Origin: Paracoccus sp. R12_2
GTDB lineage: Bacteria > Pseudomonadota > Alphaproteobacteria > Rhodobacterales > Rhodobacteraceae
Reading direction: 5' to 3'
NCBI RefSeq assembly: GCF_017744015.1
Contig: NZ_JAGHRA010000002.1
Location: 1-64,000, forward strand
DNA length: 64,000 nucleotides
Under the pieces are notes generated by a model. That model did not search any database and was not told where the DNA came from. It saw only the letters and a program-made list of their open reading frames with translations. Made by a program: the position numbers and the translations under genes. How positions within the stretch are numbered: position 1 is the stretch's first letter; every line of letters starts with the position of its first letter. Positions 16,478 to 25,905 of the stretch are shown here, piece after piece.

Positions 16478-18052
16478 ATGACAGCGGTACTGGACGAACA
16501 GGCTGGAACGGTTTTCGTGGGCGGGGCCGGCAGGGACCATGCATCACCGCAATCGCTGCTGCTGAAATATGCAAATCGTCATGGCATGATCGCCGGCGCC
16601 ACCGGTACCGGGAAGACGGTCACCCTGCAGACCCTGGCTGAAAGCCTGTCTCTTGCGGGCGTGCCCGTGTTCATGTCCGACGTGAAGGGTGATCTTGCGG
16701 GCCTGTCGCAATCCGGCAGTCAGGATGCGCCATTGCACGACGCGTTCCGGAAACGGGCAGACCAGATCGGGCTGACGCTGGAGTATCAGTCCTTTCCGGT
16801 GACGTTCTGGGATGTCTGGGGCGAAAAGGGACATCCGGTCCGCACCACACCTGCCGAGATGGGGCCGCTTCTGCTGTCGCGGCTGCTGGATCTGACCGAT
16901 GTCCAGGAAGGCGTGATGAACATTGCCTTCCGCGTCGCGGATGAGCAGGGGCTGGCCTTGCTGGATCTGGGCGATCTTCAGGCGATGCTGGTCTGGGTCG
17001 GCCAGAATGCTGCCGATCTGTCGCTGCAATATGGCAATGTCAGCACCGCCAGTGTCGGCGCGATCCAGCGCGCGTTGCTGGTTCTGGAAAATCAGGGCGG
17101 CAACAAGCTGTTCGGGGAACCGGCGCTGGAACTGGCCGATCTGCTGCGCGTGGATCAGGCCGGCCGCGGGGTCGTCAATATTCTGGCTGCCGACCGGTTG
17201 ATGAATTCACCGCGGCTTTACGCGACATTCCTTCTGTGGCTTCTGTCCGAGCTGTTCGAGCAGCTTCCCGAGGTCGGCGATCCCGATCGGCCGCGCGTCG
17301 CGTTTTTGTTCGACGAATCGCATCTGCTGTTCGATGATGCCCCCAAGGCGTTGATCGACAAGGTCGAACAGGTGGCCCGGTTGATCCGATCCAAAGGGGT
17401 CAGTGTCTGGTTCATCAGCCAGAACCCTGCCGATATCCCCGAGGATGTCCTGGGCCAATTGGGAAATCGGGTGCAGCACGGTCTGAGGGCGTTTACCGCC
17501 AAGGATCAGAAGGCGCTGCGTCTGGCTGCGCAGAATTATCGCAACAATCCTGATTTCGACATCGCCGAGGCGATCCAGTCTGTCGGCACCGGCGAGGCGG
17601 TCACCTCGTTGCTTGAAGCCAAGGGCGTGCCCGGCATCGCGCAGCGGACCCTGATCCGTCCGCCTTTCAGTCGCCTCGGCCCGGTCGACGAGGCCGAACG
17701 CAAGGCGGTACTGGCCGCCTCGCCGATGGGCGCGAAATATGACCTCGGTCTGGACCGTGAATCCGCGAAAGAGATCCTGGCCAAGCGCGCCGATCAGGCT
17801 GCACAGGAAAGTCTGGCGGCAAAGCAGAATGTCGGCGCGGATGACGATCTGTTCGACATGAGCCGTGACGAGTATCAGAACGCCCGTCGCTACGAGCCGC
17901 GCCAAGAGGCTGCATCGGGCAGCAGGCGGCGCAGCTCTCGCAGCGACAGCATTGCCGAAACATTCGGCAAAAGCCTTGCCCGGCAACTTGGTACGAAATC
18001 CGGGCAGGCGCTGGTCAGGGGTGTGCTGGGGTCGCTTTTCCGAGGGCGCTGA
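16478..18052 (+). CDS. HerA-like ATPase, DUF853 family (YjgR type)
   Basis: A 524-residue P-loop ATPase of the HerA/FtsK superfamily, DUF853 branch. Walker A is GATGTGKTVT (about residues 39-48), an aspartate-rich SDVKGDLAGLSQ follows, Walker B is VAFLFDESHLLF, and an arginine-finger region includes RLIRSKGVSVWFISQNP. The C-terminal 60 residues are basic and Ser/Arg rich. I start at ATG 16478, the first that gives the family N-terminus; a longer frame to 16442 has no support. The biochemical role of DUF853 is not known; HerA relatives move or unwind DNA. The 3' end overlaps the convergent DUF6477 gene by 38 bases. Confidence 0.87.
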   Translation: MTAVLDEQAGTVFVGGAGRDHASPQSLLLKYANRHGMIAGATGTGKTVTLQTLAESLSLAGVPVFMSDVKGDLAGLSQSGSQDAPLHDAFRKRADQIGLTLEYQSFPVTFWDVWGEKGHPVRTTPAEMGPLLLSRLLDLTDVQEGVMNIAFRVADEQGLALLDLGDLQAMLVWVGQNAADLSLQYGNVSTASVGAIQRALLVLENQGGNKLFGEPALELADLLRVDQAGRGVVNILAADRLMNSPRLYATFLLWLLSELFEQLPEVGDPDRPRVAFLFDESHLLFDDAPKALIDKVEQVARLIRSKGVSVWFISQNPADIPEDVLGQLGNRVQHGLRAFTAKDQKALRLAAQNYRNNPDFDIAEAIQSVGTGEAVTSLLEAKGVPGIAQRTLIRPPFSRLGPVDEAERKAVLAASPMGAKYDLGLDRESAKEILAKRADQAAQESLAAKQNVGADDDLFDMSRDEYQNARRYEPRQEAASGSRRRSSRSDSIAETFGKSLARQLGTKSGQALVRGVLGSLFRGR

Positions 18053-18419
18053 GCGCCACGGCACCGACCTTTGCCAAGCGGTCGATTGTCGTTCCCGCAC
18101 CGACAGGCTGAGGGACGCTGCTGACGGCGGCTCGCATTTCGGCCAGGATCGCGATCATCAGCATGACATGGCGCTGCATGTCATAATCCGCATCGTGGTT
18201 GCGGCGCGCATCGTTCAGCAATGCTTCCTCGGCGCGCAGCCTTGGCAGCGCCGCGCCCGGCGCCGGGCACCGCTCGGCACGCAGAAGACGTGGCAGGTCG
18301 CGGCTGCGCCGCCACCCCTGCTGACCCTCGCGCGCGGCACGGATCAGCGATGCAGGGCGGCGCAGGCCGGAATGCAGCGGGCGTGGGCGGAAGGCGATCA
18401 CATTCTGCATCGCGGTCAT
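18015..18419 (-). CDS. DUF6477 family protein
   Basis: A 134-residue Arg-rich cytoplasmic protein. The core GLRRPASLIRAAREGQQGWRR... RDLPRLL and YDMQRHVMLMIAILAEMRA marks the Rhodobacterales-restricted DUF6477 family; no catalytic motif is visible and the function is unknown. ATG 18419 has AGGAGG eight bases upstream and is preferred to the open frame up to 18455. The tail overlaps the end of the DUF853 ATPase gene on the other strand. It is divergent from the DUF6456 gene, with about 216 bases between. Confidence 0.75.
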   Translation of the reverse strand: MTAMQNVIAFRPRPLHSGLRRPASLIRAAREGQQGWRRSRDLPRLLRAERCPAPGAALPRLRAEEALLNDARRNHDADYDMQRHVMLMIAILAEMRAAVSSVPQPVGAGTTIDRLAKVGAVALSALGKATPAHP

Positions 18420-18635
18420 GGCAAGATCCTCCTGGCTGTCGATGTGATTGACCATGACACAACCAATGCGTGTGTTGCCGAAAGCCTTGATGCAGCGCGC
18501 GCAGGGGCAAGGAATCTTTAGGATTTGTTAGGGAATGTTGCGGCTATGTGCAGAAAGCAGCCTGTCATCCACAGGACTTAACGCAACCCAGGGTGGTCTT
18601 CTGCCGGGCTGCCCGAGGACGACAAGGGACCAGAC

Positions 18636-19775
18636 ATGACCATATTGACCGGCGACTTCGCAATCGACACGGGAGGCGCAGACCACCGATCGCAGATCAG
18701 TGTCGGCGCGGCCGGACGTGACGATTTGCCGGAAGATGCCAAACTGTATCTGCGCCATGTCGAGCACGGAGAAACGATCCGCGCGCTGGCCCGAGAGGCG
18801 GGTTGTCATGCCTCGACGATCCTGCGGCGCATTCGCCGTTTCGAGGCGCGTCGCGACGATCCGCTGGTCGATGGGGCATTGTCGGACCGTCCTGTGGACC
18901 CGGCAAGGATGGACGACCGCGCGGCGCTGCGCCTGTTGCGCCGGCTGGCCGAACCGGGCGCGGTTCTGGCTTCCGCCGAGGGGATGGAAAAGGCGATCGT
19001 CACCCGGGACGACATTCGCACTGCCGTTCTGGACCGCCACATGGCCGAGGATCTGGCGCTGCGGGGATGGGTCGTTCAAAGCGGGCAGGGCGGGCGCATC
19101 CGCAGATATGTTCTGGCCCCTGCCGGACGCGAGGCGCTGCGCCGGATGCTGCGTTCGCCGCGACAGCGCGAAGCGGTGCCCGGACCCGCTGATTTCCGTC
19201 AGGCCAGTCCGGTGCAGGCCCAGCCAGCACAAGGCATGGCCGAGGATCAGGCCGGATTCGAACACGCCGAACGTCACCGCGTCTTCGAAGACCGCATGAT
19301 TCAGGATCCCGATGACGGGCGTCGCAGATCCGCACGCGTCAATGTCGCGGAAAGCCCGCTGCTGCTGCTTGCCCGCCGGCGCGACCAGAACGGTCAGCCT
19401 TTCCTGTCCTCCGGAATGGTCGGGGCAGGCGAGCGGCTGCGCGAGGATTTCGAACTGGCGCAGATGGGACCGCGTGTCACCCAGAACTGGGATGGCTTCA
19501 TGACCGCCGGGATCGACGTCTCACGCAACGGCGCGGGCTATCGCGGCGGCTCGGAATCCGCGCGCAATCGCGTTGCCCTTGCATTGCGGGATCTGGGGCC
19601 GGGAATGGGCGACATCGTGCTGCGAGTCTGCTGCTTTCTGGAAGGGATCGAGCTGACCGAAAGGCGTCTGGGCTGGTCGGCGCGATCGGGCAAGGTTGTT
19701 CTGCGTCTTGCCCTGATGCGTCTTGAGCGCCACTATCACGAAACCTACGGCACGGGTTTGCCCATGATCGGCTAG
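18636..19775 (+). CDS. DUF6456 / helix-turn-helix protein
   Basis: A 379-residue protein with two recognisable parts. Residues 30-75 (KLYLRHVEHGETIRALAREA, CHASTILRRIRRFEARR) form an HTH similar to resolvase or sigma region 4 helices. Residues about 240-375 are the DUF6456 domain: ESPLLLLARRRD, GAGERLREDFELAQMGPRVTQNW, RVCCFLEGIELTERRLGWSARSGKVVLRLAL and ERHY. The middle is a winged-helix-like stretch plus a disordered linker. The layout suggests a DNA-binding regulator; targets are unknown. A ribosome site is weak. A terminator follows directly. Divergent from the DUF6477 gene. Confidence 0.78.
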   Translation: MTILTGDFAIDTGGADHRSQISVGAAGRDDLPEDAKLYLRHVEHGETIRALAREAGCHASTILRRIRRFEARRDDPLVDGALSDRPVDPARMDDRAALRLLRRLAEPGAVLASAEGMEKAIVTRDDIRTAVLDRHMAEDLALRGWVVQSGQGGRIRRYVLAPAGREALRRMLRSPRQREAVPGPADFRQASPVQAQPAQGMAEDQAGFEHAERHRVFEDRMIQDPDDGRRRSARVNVAESPLLLLARRRDQNGQPFLSSGMVGAGERLREDFELAQMGPRVTQNWDGFMTAGIDVSRNGAGYRGGSESARNRVALALRDLGPGMGDIVLRVCCFLEGIELTERRLGWSARSGKVVLRLALMRLERHYHETYGTGLPMIG

Positions 19776-19796
19776 GGATCGCCGGGGATCACGATG

Positions 19797-19824
19797 AATG
19801 GGATGCCGCAAACGGCATCCCATT
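19797..19824 (+). terminator. terminator after the DUF6456 gene
   Basis: A 12-bp perfect stem (AATGGGATGCCG / CGGCATCCCATT) with a CAAA loop lies 22 bases after the stop codon. Confidence 0.75.
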
Positions 19825-19908
19825 TCGATTCAGGTGCCGATTGCCAGGAACATGGGCGGCGCGATAAGGGATGCAAGCGCAGACTGCGGCATATGATCAG
19901 GTGAGTTT

Positions 19909-20808
19909 ATGAACATTACCCTTCGCCAGCTGCGTTATTTCCTGGCCTTGGCCGATCACGGGCATTTCACTCGCGCCGCCGAGGTGACCCATGTCAGCCA
20001 GCCAGCCCTGTCCATGCAGATCCGCGCGCTGGAGGAAATCGCCGGCGGGCCTTTGGTCGAACGCATCACGGGTGGCGTGGTTCTGACGCCGCGCGGTCGC
20101 GAACTGGCAGCCCATGCGCGCCGGGTCATGGCCGCGATGGCGGGCCTGGAACAGGGGCTGCGACAACCGGGCGAAGGCGGTCGGCTGATGTTGGGCATGA
20201 TCCCGACGGTCGCGCCCTATCTGCTGCCCGAGGCATTGCCGGTGCTGCGTGCAAGGGATGTCGGCCGCGATCTGCATCTGCGCGAGGCGCAGACAGACCG
20301 TCTGCTGGACGAACTGGATTGCGGTCGTCTGGATGCCGTCGTGGTGGCAACCCCGCCCGAGGGCAGGGGCATGGTCGCGGCGCCGCTGTTCACCGATCGT
20401 TTTCTGCTGGCCGGCAGTGCCGCGCGGATCGCGCAGATTCAGGGGCGCGCGGTTGCACCCAAGGAACTGGATCCCGGTCAGCTTCTGCTGCTGGACGAAG
20501 GGCATTGTCTGGGCGATCAGGCGCTGGAGGTGTGCGGACTGAACCGCCGGTCAAGCCATCTTGATCTGGGCGCCGCCTCGCTTTCGACGTTGTGCAGACT
20601 GGCCGCGCAGGGCATGGGCCTGACATTCCTGCCGCAGATCGCGCTTCGTCAGGAAATTGCGGCAGCGCCTGGTCTGACGGCCATCGCGTTCCCGGATCCG
20701 CAACCCCTGCGCGAGGTCGTGTTGATCCGAAGGGCATCGACGCCTGCCGAGGGATGGTTTGATGAGCTTGCCGACACGCTGCGCGCCGCCGCGCGAAACT
20801 TGCTGTAG
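19909..20808 (+). CDS. oxyR: peroxide sensor OxyR (LysR family)
   Basis: LysR-type regulator of 299 residues. The winged HTH is at residues 3-60 (HFTRAAEVTHVSQPALSMQI). The effector domain has the OxyR redox pair: Cys200 in LLDEGHCLGDQAL and Cys209 in EVCG, matching Cys199 and Cys208 of E. coli OxyR in place and context. Hydrogen peroxide would form the disulfide and switch on antioxidant genes. It is convergent with a peroxiredoxin gene, an expected target class, rather than divergent from katG; the katG gene is not in the window. A hairpin lies between the two stop codons. Confidence 0.9.
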   Translation: MNITLRQLRYFLALADHGHFTRAAEVTHVSQPALSMQIRALEEIAGGPLVERITGGVVLTPRGRELAAHARRVMAAMAGLEQGLRQPGEGGRLMLGMIPTVAPYLLPEALPVLRARDVGRDLHLREAQTDRLLDELDCGRLDAVVVATPPEGRGMVAAPLFTDRFLLAGSAARIAQIQGRAVAPKELDPGQLLLLDEGHCLGDQALEVCGLNRRSSHLDLGAASLSTLCRLAAQGMGLTFLPQIALRQEIAAAPGLTAIAFPDPQPLREVVLIRRASTPAEGWFDELADTLRAAARNLL

Positions 20809-20817
20809 CCAAACGAA

Positions 20818-20838
20818 GGGCCGCGCAGGACGCGGCCC
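20818..20838. terminator. hairpin between convergent oxyR and peroxiredoxin genes
   Basis: GGGCCGCG and CGCGGCCC pair across CAGGA. There is no T-run on either side, so it would be a weak bidirectional terminator. Confidence 0.5.
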
Positions 20839-20854
20839 CCGGGTCTCTGCGCCC

Positions 20855-21427
20855 TTAGGCGGGTTCTGACACGCGCGCGGTTTGCAGATAGCCCAGCACG
20901 GTCTCGGGCGAGGTCTCGCCATAGGGGTCGTCTGCGCAATCGTCGCAACGGCCGGGTTCCTCGAACCACTTTTTCACGATCCCGTCGTTGATCACGGCGG
21001 CATAACGCCAGCTGCGCGCGCCGAAGCCCAGATTGTCCTTGCGCACCAGCATGCCGACCTTTTCGGTGAACGATCCCGACCCGTCGGGGATGACCGTCAC
21101 GTTCCGCAGTCCCTGTGCCTTCGCCCACTGATTCATCACGAAGCTGTCATTGACCGACATGCAGTAGATCGCGTCGATCCCCAGATCGCGCATCTGGTCG
21201 AACGCGAGATCGAAGCCCGGCAGCTGGTAGGTCGAGCAAGTCGGCGTGAAAGCACCCGGCAGCGAGAACAGCACCACGCGCTTGCCGGCAAAGTAATCCG
21301 CCGTCGTCATGTCCTGCCAGCGGAACGGGTTCGGCCCGCCCACCGATTCGTCGCGGACCCGCGTCCTGAACGTCACCTGGGGAAGTGTGCTGCCAATCTT
21401 CATCCTGATATTCCTATACATCTGCAT
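20855..21427 (-). CDS. peroxiredoxin (Prx5-like) with C-terminal CxxC
   Basis: Thiol peroxidase of 190 residues that reduces hydrogen peroxide and alkyl peroxides. The Prx5/AhpE-type active site is LPGAFTPTCSTYQLP with the peroxidatic Cys near residue 65. Near the C-terminus EPGRCDDCADDPY adds a CxxC pair that could act as an internal resolving site. I use ATG 21427, which has GGAGG five bases upstream, giving the tail MQMYRNIR before the conserved MKIGSTLP; ATG 21403 is the alternative. It faces oxyR tail to tail, so OxyR control is plausible but no OxyR box was recognised. Confidence 0.88.
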   Translation of the reverse strand: MQMYRNIRMKIGSTLPQVTFRTRVRDESVGGPNPFRWQDMTTADYFAGKRVVLFSLPGAFTPTCSTYQLPGFDLAFDQMRDLGIDAIYCMSVNDSFVMNQWAKAQGLRNVTVIPDGSGSFTEKVGMLVRKDNLGFGARSWRYAAVINDGIVKKWFEEPGRCDDCADDPYGETSPETVLGYLQTARVSEPA

Positions 21428-21549
21428 TGTTTCCTCCCCCCGTCCCATGCCGCGATGCAGCGTGGAGAATGCACATGCAGCATGCCGCGTGGCGTTGATC
21501 AAGCCCCGGTTTGGGATTAGATAGAACGAAACTCAGCGAAAGGTCGGAC

Positions 21550-22509
21550 ATGACCGAGATCACCGCGCCGCAACTGCCCCGTCTTCGCCATCCCGAAAAG
21601 GCGCATCGGCCCGATCAGGCGCAGCCGAAAAAGCCAGACTGGATCCGCGTGAAGGCGCCGGTCAGCGAAGGCTACAAGCGCACGCGCGATATCATGCAGG
21701 AACATCGCCTTTCGACGGTCTGCGAAGAGGCAGGCTGCCCGAATGTCGGCGAATGCTGGAGCCAGGGTCACGCGACCATGATGATCATGGGCGAGATCTG
21801 CACGCGCGGCTGCACGTTCTGCAACGTCTCGACGGGGCGCCCGAATGAGCTGGATGTGTTCGAACCCGGCCGCGTTGCGCATGCGGTCCAGAAGCTGGGC
21901 TTGAACCATGTCGTCATCACCAGTGTGGACCGTGACGATCTGGACGATGGCGGTGCCGAACATTTCGCGCAGACGATCCGCGCGATCCGCCATCGCAGCC
22001 CCGATTCGACCATCGAGGTGCTGACCCCCGACTTCCTGAAATCCAGGCCGGGCTCTCTGGAAATGGTGGTCGAGGCACGCCCGGATGTCTTCAACCACAA
22101 TCTTGAAACGGTGCCGGGGCTTTACCCCACGGTTCGGCCGGGTGCGCGGTATTTCCATTCCCTGCGGCTGCTGCAGCGGGTCAAGGAACTGGATCCGTCG
22201 ATGTTCACCAAGTCGGGGATCATGGTCGGACTGGGCGAAGATCGTCAGGGCGTCCTGCAGGTCATGGACGACATGCGCGCCGCCGACGTGGATTTCATGA
22301 CCATCGGGCAGTATCTGCAGCCCAGCCCCAAACATCACCGCGTGGATCGCTTCGTGACGCCCGACGAATTCGCTAGCTATGAAAAATCCGCCTACGGCAA
22401 GGGGTTCCTGATGGTGTCGGCGACCCCGCTGACGCGCTCGTCCTATCATGCCGGCGACGATTTCGCGCAGTTGCGCGCCGCGCGGCTGGCCAAGCTGGGG
22501 CTGGCCTGA
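21550..22509 (+). CDS. lipA: lipoyl synthase
   Basis: Radical SAM enzyme of 319 residues that inserts two sulfurs into octanoyl groups on lipoyl-dependent proteins. Both clusters are visible: the auxiliary cluster [12 protein letters not shown] and the radical [13 protein letters not shown], followed by GRPNELD and the [13 protein letters not shown] FNHNLETVP. The C-terminal RSSYHAG supplies the Ser ligand. ATG 21550 with AAAGG upstream is preferred over the in-frame ATG 21511. It stands alone, downstream of and divergent from the peroxiredoxin; lipB is not seen here. Confidence 0.96.
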   Translation: MTEITAPQLPRLRHPEKAHRPDQAQPKKPDWIRVKAPVSEGYKRTRDIMQEHRLSTVCEEAGCPNVGECWSQGHATMMIMGEICTRGCTFCNVSTGRPNELDVFEPGRVAHAVQKLGLNHVVITSVDRDDLDDGGAEHFAQTIRAIRHRSPDSTIEVLTPDFLKSRPGSLEMVVEARPDVFNHNLETVPGLYPTVRPGARYFHSLRLLQRVKELDPSMFTKSGIMVGLGEDRQGVLQVMDDMRAADVDFMTIGQYLQPSPKHHRVDRFVTPDEFASYEKSAYGKGFLMVSATPLTRSSYHAGDDFAQLRAARLAKLGLA

Positions 22510-22711
22510 GGCAGGCCTGAACATGCCTGCCGCAAGGTCGGGCCGGTTGATGTGAAACGCGCATCTGACCTCTTGCAAATCGGCGCGCTGCGGCTTAGGC
22601 GAAGGTCAGACATCGACGATCGGTTCGGCGGGTTCATGAGGCGCAAGCCCTTCGGTTTCCCTGATCACGGCGTTGACATGATTGCCACGTTTGCGCGGCG
22701 ATCCACCCGGT

Positions 22712-22795
22712 GCGGGTGTGGCGGAATGGTAGACGCGAGGGTCTCAAACACCCTTTCCGCAAGGAGTGTCGGTTCGAGTCCGACCACCCGCACCA
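22712..22795 (+). tRNA. tRNA-Leu (CAA)
   Basis: An 84-nt cloverleaf: acceptor GCGGGTG / CACCCGC with discriminator A and encoded CCA; anticodon stem AGGGT / ACCCT around the loop CTCAAAC, anticodon CAA; a long variable arm (class II tRNA); and the T-loop TTCGAGT. It reads UUG codons, which are rare in this GC-rich DNA. Confidence 0.93.
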
Positions 22796-22850
22796 ATTTC
22801 AAGTCTTTGAACTGAACCTGTCCTGCGCCAACGGGTTGCGCCACAAGACC

Positions 22851-22872
22851 GCGGCCGCGGATTTGCGGCCGC
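22851..22872. repeat. GCGGCCGC pair forming a hairpin
   Basis: The self-complementary octamer GCGGCCGC occurs twice with six bases between. It could fold as an 8-bp stem downstream of trpA on the minus strand. No T-run follows. Confidence 0.4.
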
Positions 22873-22957
22873 CTGCCGAGATTGCGGGACATTCATGCAG
22901 GATCATGGGACGACCCGACAACTCGACGATCCATCTGAACCAAAGTGCGCCTTGTGG

Positions 22958-23755
22958 CTATCCGCGATGCGCCCCGGCAGCCAGATCACGGACGAAATCC
23001 AGGATCTCGGGGACCGGACGACGTTCGCCGATCAGCTTGACGATGGCGCTGCCGACGACGCAGCCATCGGCGACCGAGGCGACCTGTTCGGCGGCTTCCG
23101 GGGTCGAGATGCCGAACCCGACCACCACCGGCAGGTTCGCGGCCTTCTGGATGCGCGCGACCTCGGGGGCGACCTCGGCTGCATCTGCGGCGGGGCCGCC
23201 GGTGATGCCGGTGACGCTGACGTAATAGACAAAGCCGCTGGTGTTCTTGACCACGGCGGGCAGACGCCGGTCGTCGGTGGTGGGCGTCGCCAGACGGATG
23301 AAGTTCAACCCGGCGCGGCCTGCAGGAATGCACAGTTCGGCGTCTTCCTCGGGCGGCAGATCGACCACGATCAACCCGTCCACGCCGGCCTCGGCAGCGT
23401 CTTTCAGGAACTGATCGACACCGCCGTCGCGCGCATAGATGGGATTGTAATATCCCATCAACACGACAGGCGTCTCGTCGTCGTGCTTGCGGAACGCGCG
23501 CAGCATGTCCAGCGTGCGGGACACGCTGCCGCCCTGCGTCAGGGCACGCTGACCGGCCGCCTGAATGGTCGGACCGTCAGCCATCGGATCGGTGAACGGC
23601 ATCCCCAGTTCGATGATATCGACGCCTGCGGCTGGCAGTCCGGACATGATCTCAAGCGCGGTTGCGTCGTCGGGATCAGATGCCATCATGTAGGCCACGA
23701 AGGCTTTCTTTCCCTCGGCCTGCAACGCCGCGAAACGCTTGTCGATTCTGGTCAT
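22958..23755 (-). CDS. trpA: tryptophan synthase alpha subunit
   Basis: TIM-barrel enzyme of 265 residues that splits indole-3-glycerol phosphate to indole and glyceraldehyde 3-phosphate. Catalytic Glu and Asp are in [20 protein letters not shown] (about residues 46-65); phosphate-binding GFGIST and VVGSAIV are near the end. ATG 23755 (MTRIDKRF) is used. No trpB lies next to it, so trpA is separate from the rest of the pathway in this window. It is divergent from ychF; a GC-only hairpin lies downstream. Confidence 0.95.
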   Translation of the reverse strand: MTRIDKRFAALQAEGKKAFVAYMMASDPDDATALEIMSGLPAAGVDIIELGMPFTDPMADGPTIQAAGQRALTQGGSVSRTLDMLRAFRKHDDETPVVLMGYYNPIYARDGGVDQFLKDAAEAGVDGLIVVDLPPEEDAELCIPAGRAGLNFIRLATPTTDDRRLPAVVKNTSGFVYYVSVTGITGGPAADAAEVAPEVARIQKAANLPVVVGFGISTPEAAEQVASVADGCVVGSAIVKLIGERRPVPEILDFVRDLAAGAHRG

Positions 23756-23878
23756 GTCCGTCCCCGTCTTCCGTTGTCTCAGCACTAGCCTTGATGCCCG
23801 CCATGCGCAATCCGCGCAGGCTGGACTTGGCGCCGCATGGGGCCTAAGTAGCGGCGAAATTCAGGAAAGGGTGCGATC

Positions 23879-24976
23879 ATGGGCTTTCGGATGGGAATTG
23901 TCGGGCTGCCGAATGTGGGCAAGTCCACGCTGTTCAATGCGCTGACCAGAACCGCTGCCGCACAGGCCGCCAATTTCCCCTTCTGCACGATCGAGCCGAA
24001 TGTGGGCGAGGTGGCCGTGCCCGACCCGCGCCTTGACAGGCTGGCCGGGATCGCGGGCAGCAAGCAGATCATCCCGACGCGGATCACCTTTGTCGATATC
24101 GCGGGTCTGGTGAAGGGCGCCAGCAAGGGCGAAGGGCTGGGCAACCAGTTCCTGGCCAATATCCGCGAAGTCGATGCCATCGCCCATGTGTTGCGCTGCT
24201 TCGAGGATGGCGACGTCACCCATGTCGAGGGGCGCGTCGATCCCATCGCTGATGCCGAGGTGATCGAAACCGAGCTGATGATCGCCGACATGGAGTCGGT
24301 CGAGCGTCGTCTGGCCAATCTGGCGCGCAAGCTGAAGGGCGGCGACAAAGAGGCCGCTGAACAACAGGACCTGCTGAAGCGCGCCCTTGCCGCGCTGGAA
24401 AACGGTCAACCCGCCCGCACGGTGGACATCGCCGAGGATGAGCGCAAGACGTGGAACATGTTGCAGCTGCTGACGTCCAAGCCGGTGCTGTATGTCTGCA
24501 ATGTGGCCGAGGACGACGCCGCCAAGGGCAATGCCCTGTCCGATAAGGTTGCAGAGATGGCCAAGGCGCAGGGCGCGGGCCATGTCGTGATCTCGGCAAG
24601 GATCGAGGAAGAGATCAGCCAGCTTGAGGCCGAAGAGGCCCAGATGTTTCTGGCCGAGATGGGGCTGGACGAAGCCGGGCTGGATCGGCTGATCCGCGCG
24701 GGCTACGATCTGCTGGGTCTGCAGACCTATTTCACCGTCGGCCCGAAAGAGGCCCGCGCCTGGACGATCACCAAGGGCACGTTGGCTCCCCAGGCTGCGG
24801 GCGTGATTCACGGCGATTTCGAAAAGGGCTTCATCCGCGCGGAAACCGTGGCCTATGACGATTACATCTCCGGCAATGGCGAGGCGGGCGCGCGCGAGGC
24901 CGGCAAGCTGCGAGTCGAGGGCAAGTCCTACGAGGTCAAGGACGGCGACGTCCTGCACTTCCTGTTCAACGCCTGA
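23879..24976 (+). CDS. ychF: redox-regulated ATPase YchF/EngD
   Basis: Obg-family P-loop NTPase of 365 residues that prefers ATP and binds ribosomes. G1 is GLPNVGKSTLFNAL, the switch has NFPFCTIEPN, G3 is DIAGLVKGASKGEGLGN, and the NxxE motif variant NVAEDD replaces NKxD, which accounts for ATP use. A coiled-coil insert (about residues 130-200) and a C-terminal TGS domain (LQTYFTVGPKEARAW, KDGDVLHFLFNA) complete the family layout. Monocistronic, with a terminator 25 bases after the stop. Confidence 0.96.
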   Translation: MGFRMGIVGLPNVGKSTLFNALTRTAAAQAANFPFCTIEPNVGEVAVPDPRLDRLAGIAGSKQIIPTRITFVDIAGLVKGASKGEGLGNQFLANIREVDAIAHVLRCFEDGDVTHVEGRVDPIADAEVIETELMIADMESVERRLANLARKLKGGDKEAAEQQDLLKRALAALENGQPARTVDIAEDERKTWNMLQLLTSKPVLYVCNVAEDDAAKGNALSDKVAEMAKAQGAGHVVISARIEEEISQLEAEEAQMFLAEMGLDEAGLDRLIRAGYDLLGLQTYFTVGPKEARAWTITKGTLAPQAAGVIHGDFEKGFIRAETVAYDDYISGNGEAGAREAGKLRVEGKSYEVKDGDVLHFLFNA

Positions 24977-25001
24977 ATCGCAGCGGCGAGGCGCGAACTG
25001 A

Positions 25002-25027
25002 AAAGGCCGGGCAATCGCCCGGCCTTT
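25002..25027. terminator. terminator between ychF and the Bax1-I gene
   Basis: AAAGGCCGGGC / GCCCGGCCTTT is a perfect 11-bp stem with an AATC loop. A and T tracts on both sides suit convergent genes. Confidence 0.8.
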
Positions 25028-25052
25028 CGCATCCTGTCACGGGATCAGACGA

Positions 25053-25799
25053 TCACTCGCGGTTGCCCATGAACTGCAGAAGGAACATGAACAGGTTCAA
25101 GAAGTCCAGATACAGGCGCAGCGCGCCCATGATCGCGGTCTTGCCGATGAAGTCCTTGTCCGAACCGGCCATCTGCAGATAGGTGTTCTTGATGTTCTGC
25201 GTATCATAGGCGGTCAGGCCAGCAAAGATCAGCACGCCCAGGATCGAGATCGCGAACTGCATCGCCGAGCTTTGCAGGAAGATGTTCACGATCGAGGCGA
25301 CGATCAGGCCGATCACCCCCATGATCAGGAAGCTGCCCCAGCCCGAGATGTCCTTCTTGGTGGTATAGCCCCACAGCGACAGGCCCGCGAAGGCGATCGC
25401 CGTCACAAGGAAGGTCTGCACGATCGAGAACGGCGTATAGACCAGGAAGATCGAGCTGATCGACAGGCCCATCAGTGCCGCGAAGGCGTAGAACATGAAC
25501 GTCGCGCCCTGCACCGACAGGCGGTTCATCGCCGCGCCGAAGGCGAACACCATCAGCAGCGGGGCGAACATGATCACCCATTTCAGCGGCGAGGCATAGA
25601 TCGCCATGCCAAGCTGGGTCAGCTGCCCGCTTGCATCGACGGCAGCCGTGCTGATGCCGTAGGCTGCGACGGCGGTCACACCCATGCCGACCGCCATCAG
25701 CCCATAAACCTTGTTCATGTAGGCCCGCAGGCCTTCGTCAACGGCCGCGCTGCGGCTGCCAACGCCCTGCGCGGTTCGGTATGTGTTGTAATCTGCCAT
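25053..25799 (-). CDS. Bax inhibitor-1/YccA family membrane protein
   Basis: Inner-membrane protein of 248 residues with seven hydrophobic segments, from KVYGLMAVGMGVTAVAAYG to the closing ALRLYLDFLNLFMFLLQFMG. The Bax1-I signature TAYDTQNIKNTYL, with the Asp pair typical of the pH-gated calcium-leak fold, is near residue 200. ATG 25799 has GAGGGAG upstream; the frame open to 25904 is not used. Role in bacteria is uncertain: ion leak or membrane-protein quality control. It is convergent with ychF. Confidence 0.9.
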   Translation of the reverse strand: MADYNTYRTAQGVGSRSAAVDEGLRAYMNKVYGLMAVGMGVTAVAAYGISTAAVDASGQLTQLGMAIYASPLKWVIMFAPLLMVFAFGAAMNRLSVQGATFMFYAFAALMGLSISSIFLVYTPFSIVQTFLVTAIAFAGLSLWGYTTKKDISGWGSFLIMGVIGLIVASIVNIFLQSSAMQFAISILGVLIFAGLTAYDTQNIKNTYLQMAGSDKDFIGKTAIMGALRLYLDFLNLFMFLLQFMGNRE

Positions 25800-25905
25800 C
25801 AATGTCTCCCTCTCAGGCGTTGCGGGCAATGCCCCTGCATATGCGAACCATATTGGCAGGCTGACGCCCCGTTTCAATGCCGAAACGATGCCCGGACCGC
25901 GCATT

